DNA of 64,000 nt from Deltaproteobacteria bacterium. GTDB lineage: Bacteria > Myxococcota_A > UBA9042 > PHBI01 > JACKFB01. The stretch is taken from the NCBI GenBank assembly GCA_020632695.1, contig JACKFB010000018.1:1-64000 (forward strand), read 5' to 3'. The translations under genes and the position numbers were made by a program. Under the pieces are notes generated by a model, which saw nothing but the letters and a program-made list of their open reading frames with translations, made no database searches and was not told the origin of the DNA. How positions within the stretch are numbered: the stretch's first letter is position 1; each line of letters opens with the position of its first letter. Positions 24,050-32,667 of this stretch are shown in pieces.

Positions 24050-26851
24050 TCAGTTGGAGCGACTCGAGCGGAAGCCCACGCCGAACTTGAAGATGGTCGC
24101 CCAGGCCTTGGCCGGCGTCTTCTTGGTGTCCGCGTCGGGGTCGATGTACTGGAACTCCACGCCCAGCGAGAGCGCGCCGCCGACGAAGAGGCGGAACTCG
24201 GCCTGGAGCGGCGCCATCAGGTTCTGGTTGTTCCGCGTCATAAGGAAGACCGGCGTCACCCGCAGCGACCAGGCCAGCGCCTCGTCGTCCGGCGGCGCGT
24301 GCAGCAGCATCAGGCCTGCGACGAAGCCGGCGTTGCGGGTGATGGGGCCGCTGGTGGCGTGCCAGCCCGGGCTGAAGGTCAGCGACAGGCTGCGCCCCAT
24401 GCCGAAGCCGAAGCCGACGTCGGCGTCCAGGTACCAGTGCTGCCCGCCGAACTCCGGGGTGTTGTGGCGCGGCCCGAAGGCGCCCCGCCAGTCGAAGCTG
24501 CCGCCGGCGGCCAGCCGCCAGTTCCAGGAGAAGCCCGAGATCTGCGCGTTCATGAAGCCCATGCCGGCGCCGAGGTAGGTCACCCGGGTGTCGGGGTAGT
24601 CCGACTTGTCGCGCGGCGAGTCGCGGTGGCTGAGCGCCACCTCGGTCTCCCACCAGCCCATGAAGTGCTTGGTGGAGCGGCGCCCGGACGGGGTCGGCGG
24701 CGGCGGCGGCGGCGTCTCGCGGCGGACCACCGGGCGCGGCTCGGGGGTCGGCGGCGGCGTGGCCCGCGCCGGCGGCGGCGTCACCTTGGGCGCGCTCACG
24801 CCCGAGTCGCTGGCCCGGGCGATGGCACCCAGCACCAGGACGTATCGCGCGAGGTCCTGCACCGGCGCGCGGTCCACGACGTAGGCCAGCACCGCGCGGT
24901 TGGAACCGGAGTGGCACAGCACCAGGGTCTGGCTGCCGGGGTCGACGCTGAATCGCGCCACGGTGGGGTGCCAGCCCGTGGGCAGATTGGGGGGGCTCTG
25001 GGACGTGGACCCGGTGGCCTCGGCCTGCGCTACCTCCTGGATGAGGCCGGCGCAATCGCTGCGTGTGGCGACCGGCTCGAGATAGATGTCGGTCATCGTG
25101 GCCGCCGGGACGCGCAAGGTCAGTGAGTCGAGACCGTCGCCGTCGCCTTCGGCCGCCACCATGTCCCAGAAGAGGCCGTCGTCCGGGATGTTCAGGTCCA
25201 GCCCCGAGGCCGGCAGATGCACCTTGCGGGGTCCGGGCAGGGCGACCGCGAGCAGGCGCGGGTCGTGGGCAGGCCTGGCGTCGTCATCGGCGCCGCGCTG
25301 CCAGGCCTCGAGCAAGGTCTGGATCAGGGCGCGGTGGGAGGCCAGCAGGCCGCGGGCCTTGGCCTCGTCCAGCTTGGGATCGGTCTGCGGGCGCTCCTCG
25401 ATCAGGACGTTGAGGCGGTAGCGGCCGCTCTCTGCGCACACCGCGACGCGCGGCTTGGACTCGAACACGGCCCACGCAGCGGTGCCGTAGAGACCGCCGC
25501 CGGCCTCGCCGGACAGCTCCAGGCGCCCTCCGAAGCTCCCGCCGCTGGCCACCAGCGACAGCCACTCCGGGCACCCGTCGCTGAGATCGCCCATCTGGAT
25601 GCGCACGCTCTCCTGGAACTCGCCGCGCACCCAGCGCGAGAGCATGTCCTTGTAGACGTGGGTGCCGTCGGACTTGGCGACCGCCGATCCGTTCACGCTC
25701 CACATCTGGTTGGCCGCGCCGGGCAGCTCGATGCGCGCGCCGGTCGCCGGCAGCAGCAGCGGCCCGCCCGCGGTGAAGGCGGCGCGCAGGCCGCTGGACG
25801 GGATGTCGCGGCGAGCGGGCGTTCCGGCGGGGACGGTGCGCTGCGCGGCGTCGCCCAGGGCCTTCAGGAGCGGCGTCCACGCGGTGGCATCGGACTGGGC
25901 CGGGGTGGAGATGAGCGCCACGCCCAGCGCGTTGGCGCCGGCCTGGTAGCAGACGGTGACCTCCTGCCAGCGCCGGTCCTCCGCGGGCTCCCAGATGATG
26001 GCGCCCGGGTCCCAGCCGGCGGGGATGCCGGCGTAGTCGAAGAGCCGGCGGGCCGGGTTCGCGAGCCGGCTGGCCATCGAGTCCAGCCAGGTCCCGCAGT
26101 CCTGGTTCGGCAGGCCGTACACGCGCGCGCTGATCTCGGGGAGGCGCGGCACGTGGCGGATGAGCGCGTCGTTGTCCTTGTTCTCGACATAGCGCCAGTA
26201 GGCGCCGTCGGCCGGGATGTCCACGTCCACGCCGCTCTTCTTCAGGTGGACGCGGCGGGCGGTCGGCGAGCCGTCACCGGAGACGCGCGGGTCGCTGGTC
26301 GGCCTGGCCTCGTACGTCGCGAAGGACTCGAAGGCCTTGCGGATCGCCTCCAGATGGCTGGCGGCCCCGAGCACCGCCGACTTCACGGCCTTCTCGGGGT
26401 CGGCCATGGTGTCGGCGTCGGGCAGGCGCACCTGCACCAGCATCTCCAGCCCGCTGGGGCGGGAGAGGCAGACGAGGCCGCGGGTCTCCTTGCCGTAGCG
26501 CAGCCAGCCGGTGACGGCGTTCCAACGGCGCAGCTTGGACGGCGTGGGGAAGGTGCCGCGGGTCGAGGTCGTGTAGCTGCCGCTCTGGACCCAGTCGGCG
26601 CAGCGCTTGGTGAAGAGGCCGACCTCGACCATGTAGTCGGGGGTGCCGGCGCGCGGCGGCTCGAGGGCGATGACGTCGTTGGCGGTGGTCGGCGTCCAGC
26701 GGCTGGTGACCTTCCAGGTGTGGCCCTTCGGGGCGGTGAGGCGGACCTCGAGGCCGGAGGTGGGGAGCTGGACGGACTCGGTCGCCGCGAAGGCGGCCGG
26801 GGCGAGGACGCAAGCGGTCGTGGTGAGGCAGACCAGCGTGGCGGTGCGCAT
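24050..26851 (-). CDS. Secreted four-module protein with C-terminal beta-barrel, novel architecture
   Basis: 933 residues with a Sec signal peptide ending AFAATE. Four modules of ~175 residues follow, starting near residues 27, 200, 365 and 543; each opens with a V-x-L-P-x-S-G-x-x-V-x-I-P-like strand and carries two cysteines 44-49 residues apart (84/128, 252/301, 427/472, 600/646), probably disulfides. A Pro-rich linker (about 685-722) leads to ~200 residues of alternating amphipathic strands (FMNAQISGFSWNWRLAAGGS, FRLFVGGALSLGVEFQYID) that look like an outer-membrane beta-barrel. No known family was recognised. Perhaps the barrel anchors a string of binding modules at the surface (inference). 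It is convergent with the TetR gene and divergent from the DUF3604 gene. Confidence 0.8.
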   Translation of the reverse strand: MRTATLVCLTTTACVLAPAAFAATESVQLPTSGLEVRLTAPKGHTWKVTSRWTPTTANDVIALEPPRAGTPDYMVEVGLFTKRCADWVQSGSYTTSTRGTFPTPSKLRRWNAVTGWLRYGKETRGLVCLSRPSGLEMLVQVRLPDADTMADPEKAVKSAVLGAASHLEAIRKAFESFATYEARPTSDPRVSGDGSPTARRVHLKKSGVDVDIPADGAYWRYVENKDNDALIRHVPRLPEISARVYGLPNQDCGTWLDSMASRLANPARRLFDYAGIPAGWDPGAIIWEPAEDRRWQEVTVCYQAGANALGVALISTPAQSDATAWTPLLKALGDAAQRTVPAGTPARRDIPSSGLRAAFTAGGPLLLPATGARIELPGAANQMWSVNGSAVAKSDGTHVYKDMLSRWVRGEFQESVRIQMGDLSDGCPEWLSLVASGGSFGGRLELSGEAGGGLYGTAAWAVFESKPRVAVCAESGRYRLNVLIEERPQTDPKLDEAKARGLLASHRALIQTLLEAWQRGADDDARPAHDPRLLAVALPGPRKVHLPASGLDLNIPDDGLFWDMVAAEGDGDGLDSLTLRVPAATMTDIYLEPVATRSDCAGLIQEVAQAEATGSTSQSPPNLPTGWHPTVARFSVDPGSQTLVLCHSGSNRAVLAYVVDRAPVQDLARYVLVLGAIARASDSGVSAPKVTPPPARATPPPTPEPRPVVRRETPPPPPPTPSGRRSTKHFMGWWETEVALSHRDSPRDKSDYPDTRVTYLGAGMGFMNAQISGFSWNWRLAAGGSFDWRGAFGPRHNTPEFGGQHWYLDADVGFGFGMGRSLSLTFSPGWHATSGPITRNAGFVAGLMLLHAPPDDEALAWSLRVTPVFLMTRNNQNLMAPLQAEFRLFVGGALSLGVEFQYIDPDADTKKTPAKAWATIFKFGVGFRSSRSN

Positions 26852-27003
26852 GGGGCTCCTGGGGCACGGTGAGGAGCGTGGTGACGAGTCTGACGCTGAA
26901 GGGATCTATGCATCAGCGGACCCGGATTGTGAAGCGGGCCCGCCCGCCGACCGGCGCGGGGAGCGGCCGCGGGGGCGGAGGCGCTCGCCGGGGCGGGCCC
27001 GGA

Positions 27004-27033
27004 TTGCGCCCGTCCAAGCCGGGAGCCTATGCT
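27004..27033 (+). promoter_or_regulatory. Candidate promoter of the DUF3604 operon
   Basis: TTGCGC (27004-27009), 18 nt, TATGCT (27028-27033), 52 nt upstream of the ATG. The next four genes are coupled or closely spaced behind it. Confidence 0.5.
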
Positions 27034-27085
27034 CGCCGCCACTTCAAGACGCGTGGGCTCGGCCTGCGCGAGGTGGGCGGACGTG

Positions 27086-29059
27086 ATGCGAGGATGGCGG
27101 TGGGCGGCCCTGGTGCTGGTCCTGGGCAGCGGATGCGGCGGTGGGACGGCCGGGCCCGACGCGGACGCGGACGCGGTCGACGTCGCGGACGCGGCCGACG
27201 TGGCCGACGCCGAGGCGGAGGTCGCCCAGCCGATCCGCTGCGCCGACTACAACCCTTTGCGCAACGCGTACTTCGGCGACCTGCACGTCCACACGGCCCT
27301 CTCGCTGGACGCCAACCTGCAGGGCACCCGCCTCACCCCCACCGACGCCTACCGCTTCGCCCGCGGCGAGGAGGTCGGCATCCAGCCGCACGACGCCGAC
27401 GGCAACCCGCTGCGCCACATCCAGCTCACGCGACCGCTGGACTTCGCCGCCGTCACCGACCACGCCGAGTTCCTGGGCACCGTCGCCGGCTGCACGACGC
27501 CGGGCTCGCCGGTCTACGACAAGGAGGAGTGCGTCACCTACCGCGACGACCCCGCGGCTGCATTCATCTCGCTCAACATCTATACGGCCTTCACGCCGTC
27601 GAACGTCAGCCACCCGGATCTGTGCGGCCTCGACGGCGTGGACTGTCGGGCGCCGGCGGCCGAGGCGTGGCGCGAGATCCAGGACGCCGCCGAGGCCGCC
27701 CTCGACCGCTCGGACGCGTGCTCCTTCGTCAGCTTCGTCGGCTACGAGTGGACCGCGAACCCCAACACCCAGAACCTGCACCGCAACGTCATCTTCCGCG
27801 GCGCCGAGGTGCCGGACAGCCCGGTCAGCTACCTGGAGGATCCCTACCCGGAGGACCTGTGGCGCAAGCTGCGCGAGGGCTGTCTCGGGCGCGACCAGGG
27901 CTGTGACGTCGTGGTGATCCCCCACAACTCGAACCTGTCGAATGGCCTGATGTTCGATGGCCGCGACAAGAACGGCGACCCCATCGACGCCGCCTGGGCC
28001 ACCGAGCAGGCCGCGATGGAGCCGCTGGTCGAGATCTTCCAGCACAAGGGCGCCTCGGAGTGCATGCCCGGCTCCCCGGCCGGCGACGAGCTGTGCGGCT
28101 TCGAGCTGCTGCCCTACAACACGCTGGCGACGGCGAACCTGGACGTGAACGCCGAGCCCAAGCCCCGCGACTTCGTGCGGGACACGCTGGCGCACGGCCT
28201 GGAGCTCTTTCGCGAGCTGGGTGTCGACCCCTACGTGTTCGGCTTCATCGCCAGCACCGACACCCACATCGCCGCGCCGGGCGTCGTGTCCGAGGAGGGC
28301 TTCCCGGGCAACGGCGGTGCGGGCCACGGCAACCGCGACGTGCTGCCGCCCGGCCTGCCCGACAGCCCCGCCTTCAACCCGGGCGGGCTGGCGGTGGTCT
28401 GGGCCGAGGAGCGCAGCCGCGACGCGATCTTCGACGCGCTCGAGCGCCGCGAGACCTACGGCACCAGTGGCCCGCGCATCGTGCTGCGCACCTTCGGCGG
28501 CTGGGAGTTCGACGGGGGCCTCTGCGACGCGGTCGACCTGCCTGCGCGCGGCTACGAGCAGGGCGTGCCCATGGGCGGAGCGCTCCCGGCTCCCGCGCCA
28601 GCGTCGGGCGCGCCCCGCATCGTGGTGAGCGCGCTGCGGGACCCGGGCACGGAGGCCGAGCCGGGCGCGAAGCTGCAGCGGGTGCAGGTCATCCGAGCGC
28701 GCCTGGGCGCCGACGGCTACGAGGTGGCGGTGTTCGAGGTGGCCGGCGACGCGTCGGCGGGGCAGGGGCTGGACCCGGCGACCTGCGCGCCGGTCCCCGG
28801 CGGCAGCGACGCGCTCTGCGGGGTGTGGACCGACCCGGACTTCGACCCGGCCGTGCCTGCGCTCTACTACGCGCGGGTGCTGGAGGTGCCGACCTGCCGG
28901 TGGACCACGCGGCAGTGCAACGCCGGCGGCGTCGACTGCGCCAAGCCCGAGACCATCACCGAGGGCTTCGAGGGCTGCTGCGACCCGCGCTTCGAGAAGA
29001 CCATCCAGGAGCGCGCCTGGTCCTCACCGATCTGGTACTGGCCGGAGGCTGCGCCTTGA
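27086..29059 (+). CDS. DUF3604 (PHP-like) lipoprotein
   Basis: 657 residues. Signal peptide with a GSGC lipobox, then an Asp/Ala-rich linker (DADADAVDVADAADVADAE) and a DUF3604 domain. The metal-binding start of the PHP-like fold is clear (YFGDLHVHTALSLDA), with further histidines in VTDHAEFLG, VVIPHNSNLSNG and STDTHIAAPG. DUF3604 proteins are predicted metal-dependent hydrolases, possibly phosphoesterases; no activity is established. The ATG at 27086 follows a GAGGTG ribosome site and gives a proper signal peptide; an upstream ATG would disrupt it. Its stop overlaps the TTG of the next gene. Confidence 0.88.
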   Translation: MRGWRWAALVLVLGSGCGGGTAGPDADADAVDVADAADVADAEAEVAQPIRCADYNPLRNAYFGDLHVHTALSLDANLQGTRLTPTDAYRFARGEEVGIQPHDADGNPLRHIQLTRPLDFAAVTDHAEFLGTVAGCTTPGSPVYDKEECVTYRDDPAAAFISLNIYTAFTPSNVSHPDLCGLDGVDCRAPAAEAWREIQDAAEAALDRSDACSFVSFVGYEWTANPNTQNLHRNVIFRGAEVPDSPVSYLEDPYPEDLWRKLREGCLGRDQGCDVVVIPHNSNLSNGLMFDGRDKNGDPIDAAWATEQAAMEPLVEIFQHKGASECMPGSPAGDELCGFELLPYNTLATANLDVNAEPKPRDFVRDTLAHGLELFRELGVDPYVFGFIASTDTHIAAPGVVSEEGFPGNGGAGHGNRDVLPPGLPDSPAFNPGGLAVVWAEERSRDAIFDALERRETYGTSGPRIVLRTFGGWEFDGGLCDAVDLPARGYEQGVPMGGALPAPAPASGAPRIVVSALRDPGTEAEPGAKLQRVQVIRARLGADGYEVAVFEVAGDASAGQGLDPATCAPVPGGSDALCGVWTDPDFDPAVPALYYARVLEVPTCRWTTRQCNAGGVDCAKPETITEGFEGCCDPRFEKTIQERAWSSPIWYWPEAAP

Positions 29060-30012
29060 GACAGCCGCTGGCCTGGGTGCAGCGCTGGCCGCTGCTCTGC
29101 TTCTTCGCGCTGGGCGCCGCGATGCTCGGCGCTCGCGGGCTCTGGCGCGCCGGCCTGCCCGCCGCGCGGACCCCGCTGGTCGTACAGGCGCCTGCGGAGG
29201 CCTCCGACGCCGAGGTGCGGCGGCGCGTGGACGAGGCCATCCTCGTCGAGGAGGGGCTGGCCCTGGGCTGGGCCGCCACCGACCCGGTCATCGTCGACCG
29301 GCTGGTGCGCAACCTCCGCTTCGTCGGGCAGACCGGCGACAGCGACGCGCTGCTGGCCCGCGCGCTGAGCTGGGGGATGGCGCGCAGCGACCTGGTCGTC
29401 CGGCAGCGCCTCGTGTCCCGGGCCGAACGCCTGCTCGAGCGCAGCGCCGACCGGGTGCCGCCGACCGACGCCGAGCTGCGCGCCCACCTGGCCGCCCACC
29501 CGGAGCGCTTCGCTCGGGCGGCGCGGGTGCGCTTCGACCAGATCCACCTGTCCCGCGACCGGCGCGGCGCGGACCTGGAGGCCCGTGCCCGGGCGCTGCG
29601 CGCGCGCCTGGACGCCGCGCCCGCCGACCGCCTGGACCCGAGCCTCGGAGATTTCCTGGCCACCGCCCGCCCCGGACGCTCCGCCACCGAGCAGGAGCTG
29701 GCCCGCGACTACGGCGCGCCCTTCGCCAGCGCCGTGCTCGCCGCGCCCGTGGGCGCCACCATCGGGCCGCTCAGCTCGCCCTTCGGGCTGCACTTCGTCC
29801 GCGTGCTGGAGCGCCGCTCCGCCAGCACCCCGCCGCTGGCCGCGGTCCGCGCGGCCGTGCTCGACTCGCTCCTGCACGAGCGCCGCGACCAGCGCCGCCG
29901 CGAGCTCATGGCGGAACTGCGCCAGCGCTACGAGTTGGTCGTCCGCCGCGCCCCGGTGGAGCTGGCCACCGCGCCCGCCGCAGCCCCGGCCGCCCTGGCG
30001 GTCTCCCCGTGA
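29056..30012 (+). CDS. Membrane-anchored parvulin-type peptidyl-prolyl isomerase
   Basis: 318 residues from a TTG that overlaps the previous stop (TTGA), with GGAGG nine bases upstream. One N-terminal helix (WPLLCFFALGAAMLGARGLW) anchors a periplasmic helical region, followed by a parvulin (PpiC) domain: RVRFDQIHLSRDRR and, at its end, SPFGLHFVRVLERR. Such proteins help fold outer-membrane or secreted proteins. The order DUF3604, PpiC, HupE/UreJ is one I associate with other marine and soil proteobacteria, suggesting a joint role, perhaps export of the DUF3604 lipoprotein (inference). Confidence 0.8.
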   Translation: MRQPLAWVQRWPLLCFFALGAAMLGARGLWRAGLPAARTPLVVQAPAEASDAEVRRRVDEAILVEEGLALGWAATDPVIVDRLVRNLRFVGQTGDSDALLARALSWGMARSDLVVRQRLVSRAERLLERSADRVPPTDAELRAHLAAHPERFARAARVRFDQIHLSRDRRGADLEARARALRARLDAAPADRLDPSLGDFLATARPGRSATEQELARDYGAPFASAVLAAPVGATIGPLSSPFGLHFVRVLERRSASTPPLAAVRAAVLDSLLHERRDQRRRELMAELRQRYELVVRRAPVELATAPAAAPAALAVSP

Positions 30013-31031
30013 GCACGCGCCTCACCACCTGGCGCCGGCTCGGGGCGGTCGCCGCGTGGCTGCTGCTCGCCCTGCCGGCCGCGGCCCACCCGTTGGCGCC
30101 TTCGCTGCTGCGACTCGACGCGGACGGCGGCGGCGCCGTCCAGCTCACCTGGCGCACGCCGGCCGCCCGCGTCGCCGGCAGCGCGCTCGCGCCCGAGCTC
30201 CCCGCCGACTGCCAGCCGCTCGGCCCCGCCACCGAGGCCCTGGTCGACGGCGGCGCGGCCATCGAACGCCGCGCCACCCTCCACTGCGGAGCGGCGGGGC
30301 TGGTGGGCCAGCGCGTCGCCGTCAGCGGTCTCGACGCCTCGGCCACCGACGTCCTGCTCTCCATCACGCTGCGCGATGGCCGCGAGATCCAGTCCCTGCT
30401 GCACGCCGGCGACCCCAGCTTCGTCGTGCCCTCGCGCCAGGGCGCCCTGGAGGTCGTGGGCGCCTACCTGCGCCTGGGCGTCGAGCACCTGCTCACCGGC
30501 CTCGACCACCTCGCCTTCCTGCTGGGCCTGCTGCTCCTGGTGCCCCGCCGCCGCCTGCTCGCCGCCGTCACCGCCTTCACCCTGGGCCACAGCCTCACCC
30601 TGGCCCTGGCCACCCTCGGCCTGGTGCGGGTGTGGCCGCCGCTGGTCGAGCTGGGCATCGCTGCCTCGATCGTTGCGCTGGCGCTGGACGCGGTGCGCGC
30701 CACCACCAGCGCCCGCCCGCCCTGGCTGGCCCGCCACCCGGGCGCCCTGTGCGCAGCCTTCGGGCTGCTCCACGGCCTGGGCTTCGCCGGCGCCCTCGCC
30801 GAGACCGGCCTGCCCGACCACGCCATCCCGCTCGCGCTGCTCGCCTTCAACTGCGGCATCGAGCTCGGTCAGCTCGCCGTCCTGGGGCTGGCCCTGGGCG
30901 CGGCGTCTCTCGTGTCGCTCGCGGCGTCCCGCGCCGCGCTCCCCCAGGCGGCGCTCCGGCTGCTCTCGGCCACCGTGGTCGGGGCCGCCGGCGCCTTCTG
31001 GCTGCTCGAGCGCGCCCTCCTGCTCTCCTGA
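30009..31031 (+). CDS. HupE/UreJ-type membrane protein
   Basis: 340 residues. Signal peptide, a ~110-residue periplasmic beta-rich domain, then six or seven membrane helices with HupE/UreJ motifs: GVEHLLTGLDHLAFLLGLLL, TLGHSLTLALA and GLLHGLGFAGAL, each with conserved histidines that in the family are linked to nickel/cobalt or other metal transport. The GTG overlaps the stop of the isomerase gene (GTGA). Metal specificity cannot be told. Confidence 0.88.
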   Translation: MSTRLTTWRRLGAVAAWLLLALPAAAHPLAPSLLRLDADGGGAVQLTWRTPAARVAGSALAPELPADCQPLGPATEALVDGGAAIERRATLHCGAAGLVGQRVAVSGLDASATDVLLSITLRDGREIQSLLHAGDPSFVVPSRQGALEVVGAYLRLGVEHLLTGLDHLAFLLGLLLLVPRRRLLAAVTAFTLGHSLTLALATLGLVRVWPPLVELGIAASIVALALDAVRATTSARPPWLARHPGALCAAFGLLHGLGFAGALAETGLPDHAIPLALLAFNCGIELGQLAVLGLALGAASLVSLAASRAALPQAALRLLSATVVGAAGAFWLLERALLLS

Positions 31032-31045
31032 ACCCTGGAGCCGCC

Positions 31046-31747
31046 ATGCCCACCGACGCGCCTCCCCTGGCCGCCCGCCTCATCCTGCTGCGCCCCGCCC
31101 GGGTGCAGCGTCGGCTCGCCCAGGTGCGCGCCGCCGGAGTGGTCGATCCCGTGCCCAACACCTGGCAGGCCGCCACCGGCGTCTTGCGTATGCTGCACCG
31201 CATCATCCGGCGCCCCGAGACCATCGGCATGAGCCGCGAATTCCAGCCACGCGCCAATCTGCGCGCGCGGCTCTTCCAATATCGGCCCTTGCGCGCCCCC
31301 TTCCTGCTCTGGGAGCGCTCGGTCGCGCCGCTGGACCTGTCGGGCCTGGTGAGCCCGTCCGAGCGCATCGCCCGGCACCTGCTGGGCACGCACCACGACG
31401 GGATCCAGTTCGTCTATGATCTCCAGCTCCTGGCCCTGGAGCCCGGCGCGCTGGAGCGCCTGCGCGACGCCGCGCGCGCCGTGGTCGAGCGGGACGACCG
31501 CCGGTCGCGCTGGCTCCGGGACCTCGCGGTCTACGAGCGCTACCACGAGAAGCTGCTCGAGGCCGTCGAGGAGGCCGTGCGCGACGGGATCCGGGTGCCG
31601 CCGCCCTTCGACGACGACCCCGACGTGTCCCTGGTGGCGTGGCTGCGCTGGTGCGCCTCGCAGCCGCCCACGCCGGCAGGGACCTGGAGAGCCTGGCGCA
31701 GCGGTCGCCTCCGATTCGCCCCCGAACCCGCGGAGTCGCGCCCATGA
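31046..31747 (+). CDS. Conserved-looking protein of unknown function
   Basis: 233 residues, soluble, no signal peptide, no recognised domain. The first half carries PNTWQAATGVLRMLHRIIRR and a Pro/Leu/Arg-rich stretch; the second half is mostly helical (LERLRDAARAVVERDDRRSR). It contains HLLGTHHDGIQFVYDLQLL, whose paired histidines and aromatic residues could form a functional site. The ATG has GGAG upstream and starts 14 nt after the HupE stop; the following gene overlaps it by ATGA, so it belongs to the same operon. Confidence 0.75.
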   Translation: MPTDAPPLAARLILLRPARVQRRLAQVRAAGVVDPVPNTWQAATGVLRMLHRIIRRPETIGMSREFQPRANLRARLFQYRPLRAPFLLWERSVAPLDLSGLVSPSERIARHLLGTHHDGIQFVYDLQLLALEPGALERLRDAARAVVERDDRRSRWLRDLAVYERYHEKLLEAVEEAVRDGIRVPPPFDDDPDVSLVAWLRWCASQPPTPAGTWRAWRSGRLRFAPEPAESRP

Positions 31748-32316
31748 GCGTCGATCGATTGCTGGCCATGGACCGCAAGAGCCTCTCGGCGGTGATGGCC
31801 ACCGGACACCCCATCGATGCCGAGCGGCTCGACGACACCGAGTACCACGGCGTGAGCCTCGGGCTCCCCGGCTTCGCCGTGCGGCTGTCCTGGCGCACCT
31901 TCATGAAGGTGTTCCATCGCGATCCTGACAGCGGTGAGCTGCGCGGTTGGAACGTCCGCATCGTCCAGGACTTCAGCGCGCCCGACCAGGGCGTCCACGG
32001 CGAGTACGTGCCGCAGACCGGGCGCGACGGCGAGCCGCGCACCTTCGGGCACTACCGGGTCACTGCGCTCGACGCCTACGCGCCGCCGCGGACGGTCGGC
32101 GCCGGGTTGATGATCGACTACTCGCTCGGCCACAACCCGCGCCTGGACCCCACCTCGCTCTTGCGCGACCCCATCGTGGCCGTGCACCCGGGGAGCGTCG
32201 ACCTGCTGCTGGGCTGGTCCTACCTGGACCTCGGCGCGTTCCGGTTGGGCACGCCCAGCTACTTCGCCCTGTCGCGCGGCGGGCCGCTCCGCCACGTGGT
32301 GCCCTCGAGCGGTTGA
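31744..32316 (+). CDS. Protein of unknown function, coupled to the preceding gene
   Basis: 190 residues, soluble and beta-rich, no recognised domain. It begins MSVDRLLAMDRKSL, contains LSWRTFMKVFHRDPDSGELR and GHYRVTALDAY, and ends with a Gly/Leu/Tyr-rich region (GSVDLLLGWSYLDLGAF) that could be beta-barrel-like or lipocalin-like. The ATG overlaps the previous stop (ATGA), implying a two-protein unit. Last gene of the DUF3604 operon. Confidence 0.75.
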   Translation: MSVDRLLAMDRKSLSAVMATGHPIDAERLDDTEYHGVSLGLPGFAVRLSWRTFMKVFHRDPDSGELRGWNVRIVQDFSAPDQGVHGEYVPQTGRDGEPRTFGHYRVTALDAYAPPRTVGAGLMIDYSLGHNPRLDPTSLLRDPIVAVHPGSVDLLLGWSYLDLGAFRLGTPSYFALSRGGPLRHVVPSSG

Positions 32317-32331
32317 AGCCGCCACGCCGCG

Positions 32332-32619
32332 TCAGCGCGGAAGCCCGTCCAGTCGCAGCGTCTTCTGCCGGCTGGTCTGCCCGCGCACCAGCGTGACCGC
32401 GGCCCGCGGCAGACCCAGCCACTGTGCGACCCACTCGGTGAGCGCCCGGTTGGCCTTGCCGTCGACCGGGGGCGCGGCCAGTCGCACCTTGAGGCGGTCG
32501 CCGTGCATGCCCGCGGCTTCGGTGCTGCGCGCGCCGGGCTGCACGTGCACCTCGAGCAGCGCCGAGCCGTCCCGTTCGAAGCGGAGCGCGCCGGCGGCCG
32601 CCAGCTCGTCGAGGGTCAC
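32332..32619 (-). CDS. DUF167/YggU family small protein
   Basis: 95 residues, the usual size. The family signature is intact: VHVQPGARSTE, LKVRLAAPPVDGKANRALTEWVA and VTLVRGQTSRQKTLRLDG. YggU-like proteins are widespread and uncharacterised, sometimes next to YggT or proline-synthesis genes; not so here. It lies 48 nt downstream of the REC-GGDEF gene on the same strand and may be the last gene of that operon. Confidence 0.92.
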   Translation of the reverse strand: MTLDELAAAGALRFERDGSALLEVHVQPGARSTEAAGMHGDRLKVRLAAPPVDGKANRALTEWVAQWLGLPRAAVTLVRGQTSRQKTLRLDGLPR

Positions 32620-32667
32620 CGCGCCTCCGGTCGCGCCAGCGTGCGCTCGCCGGGCCGGGGCACGCCC

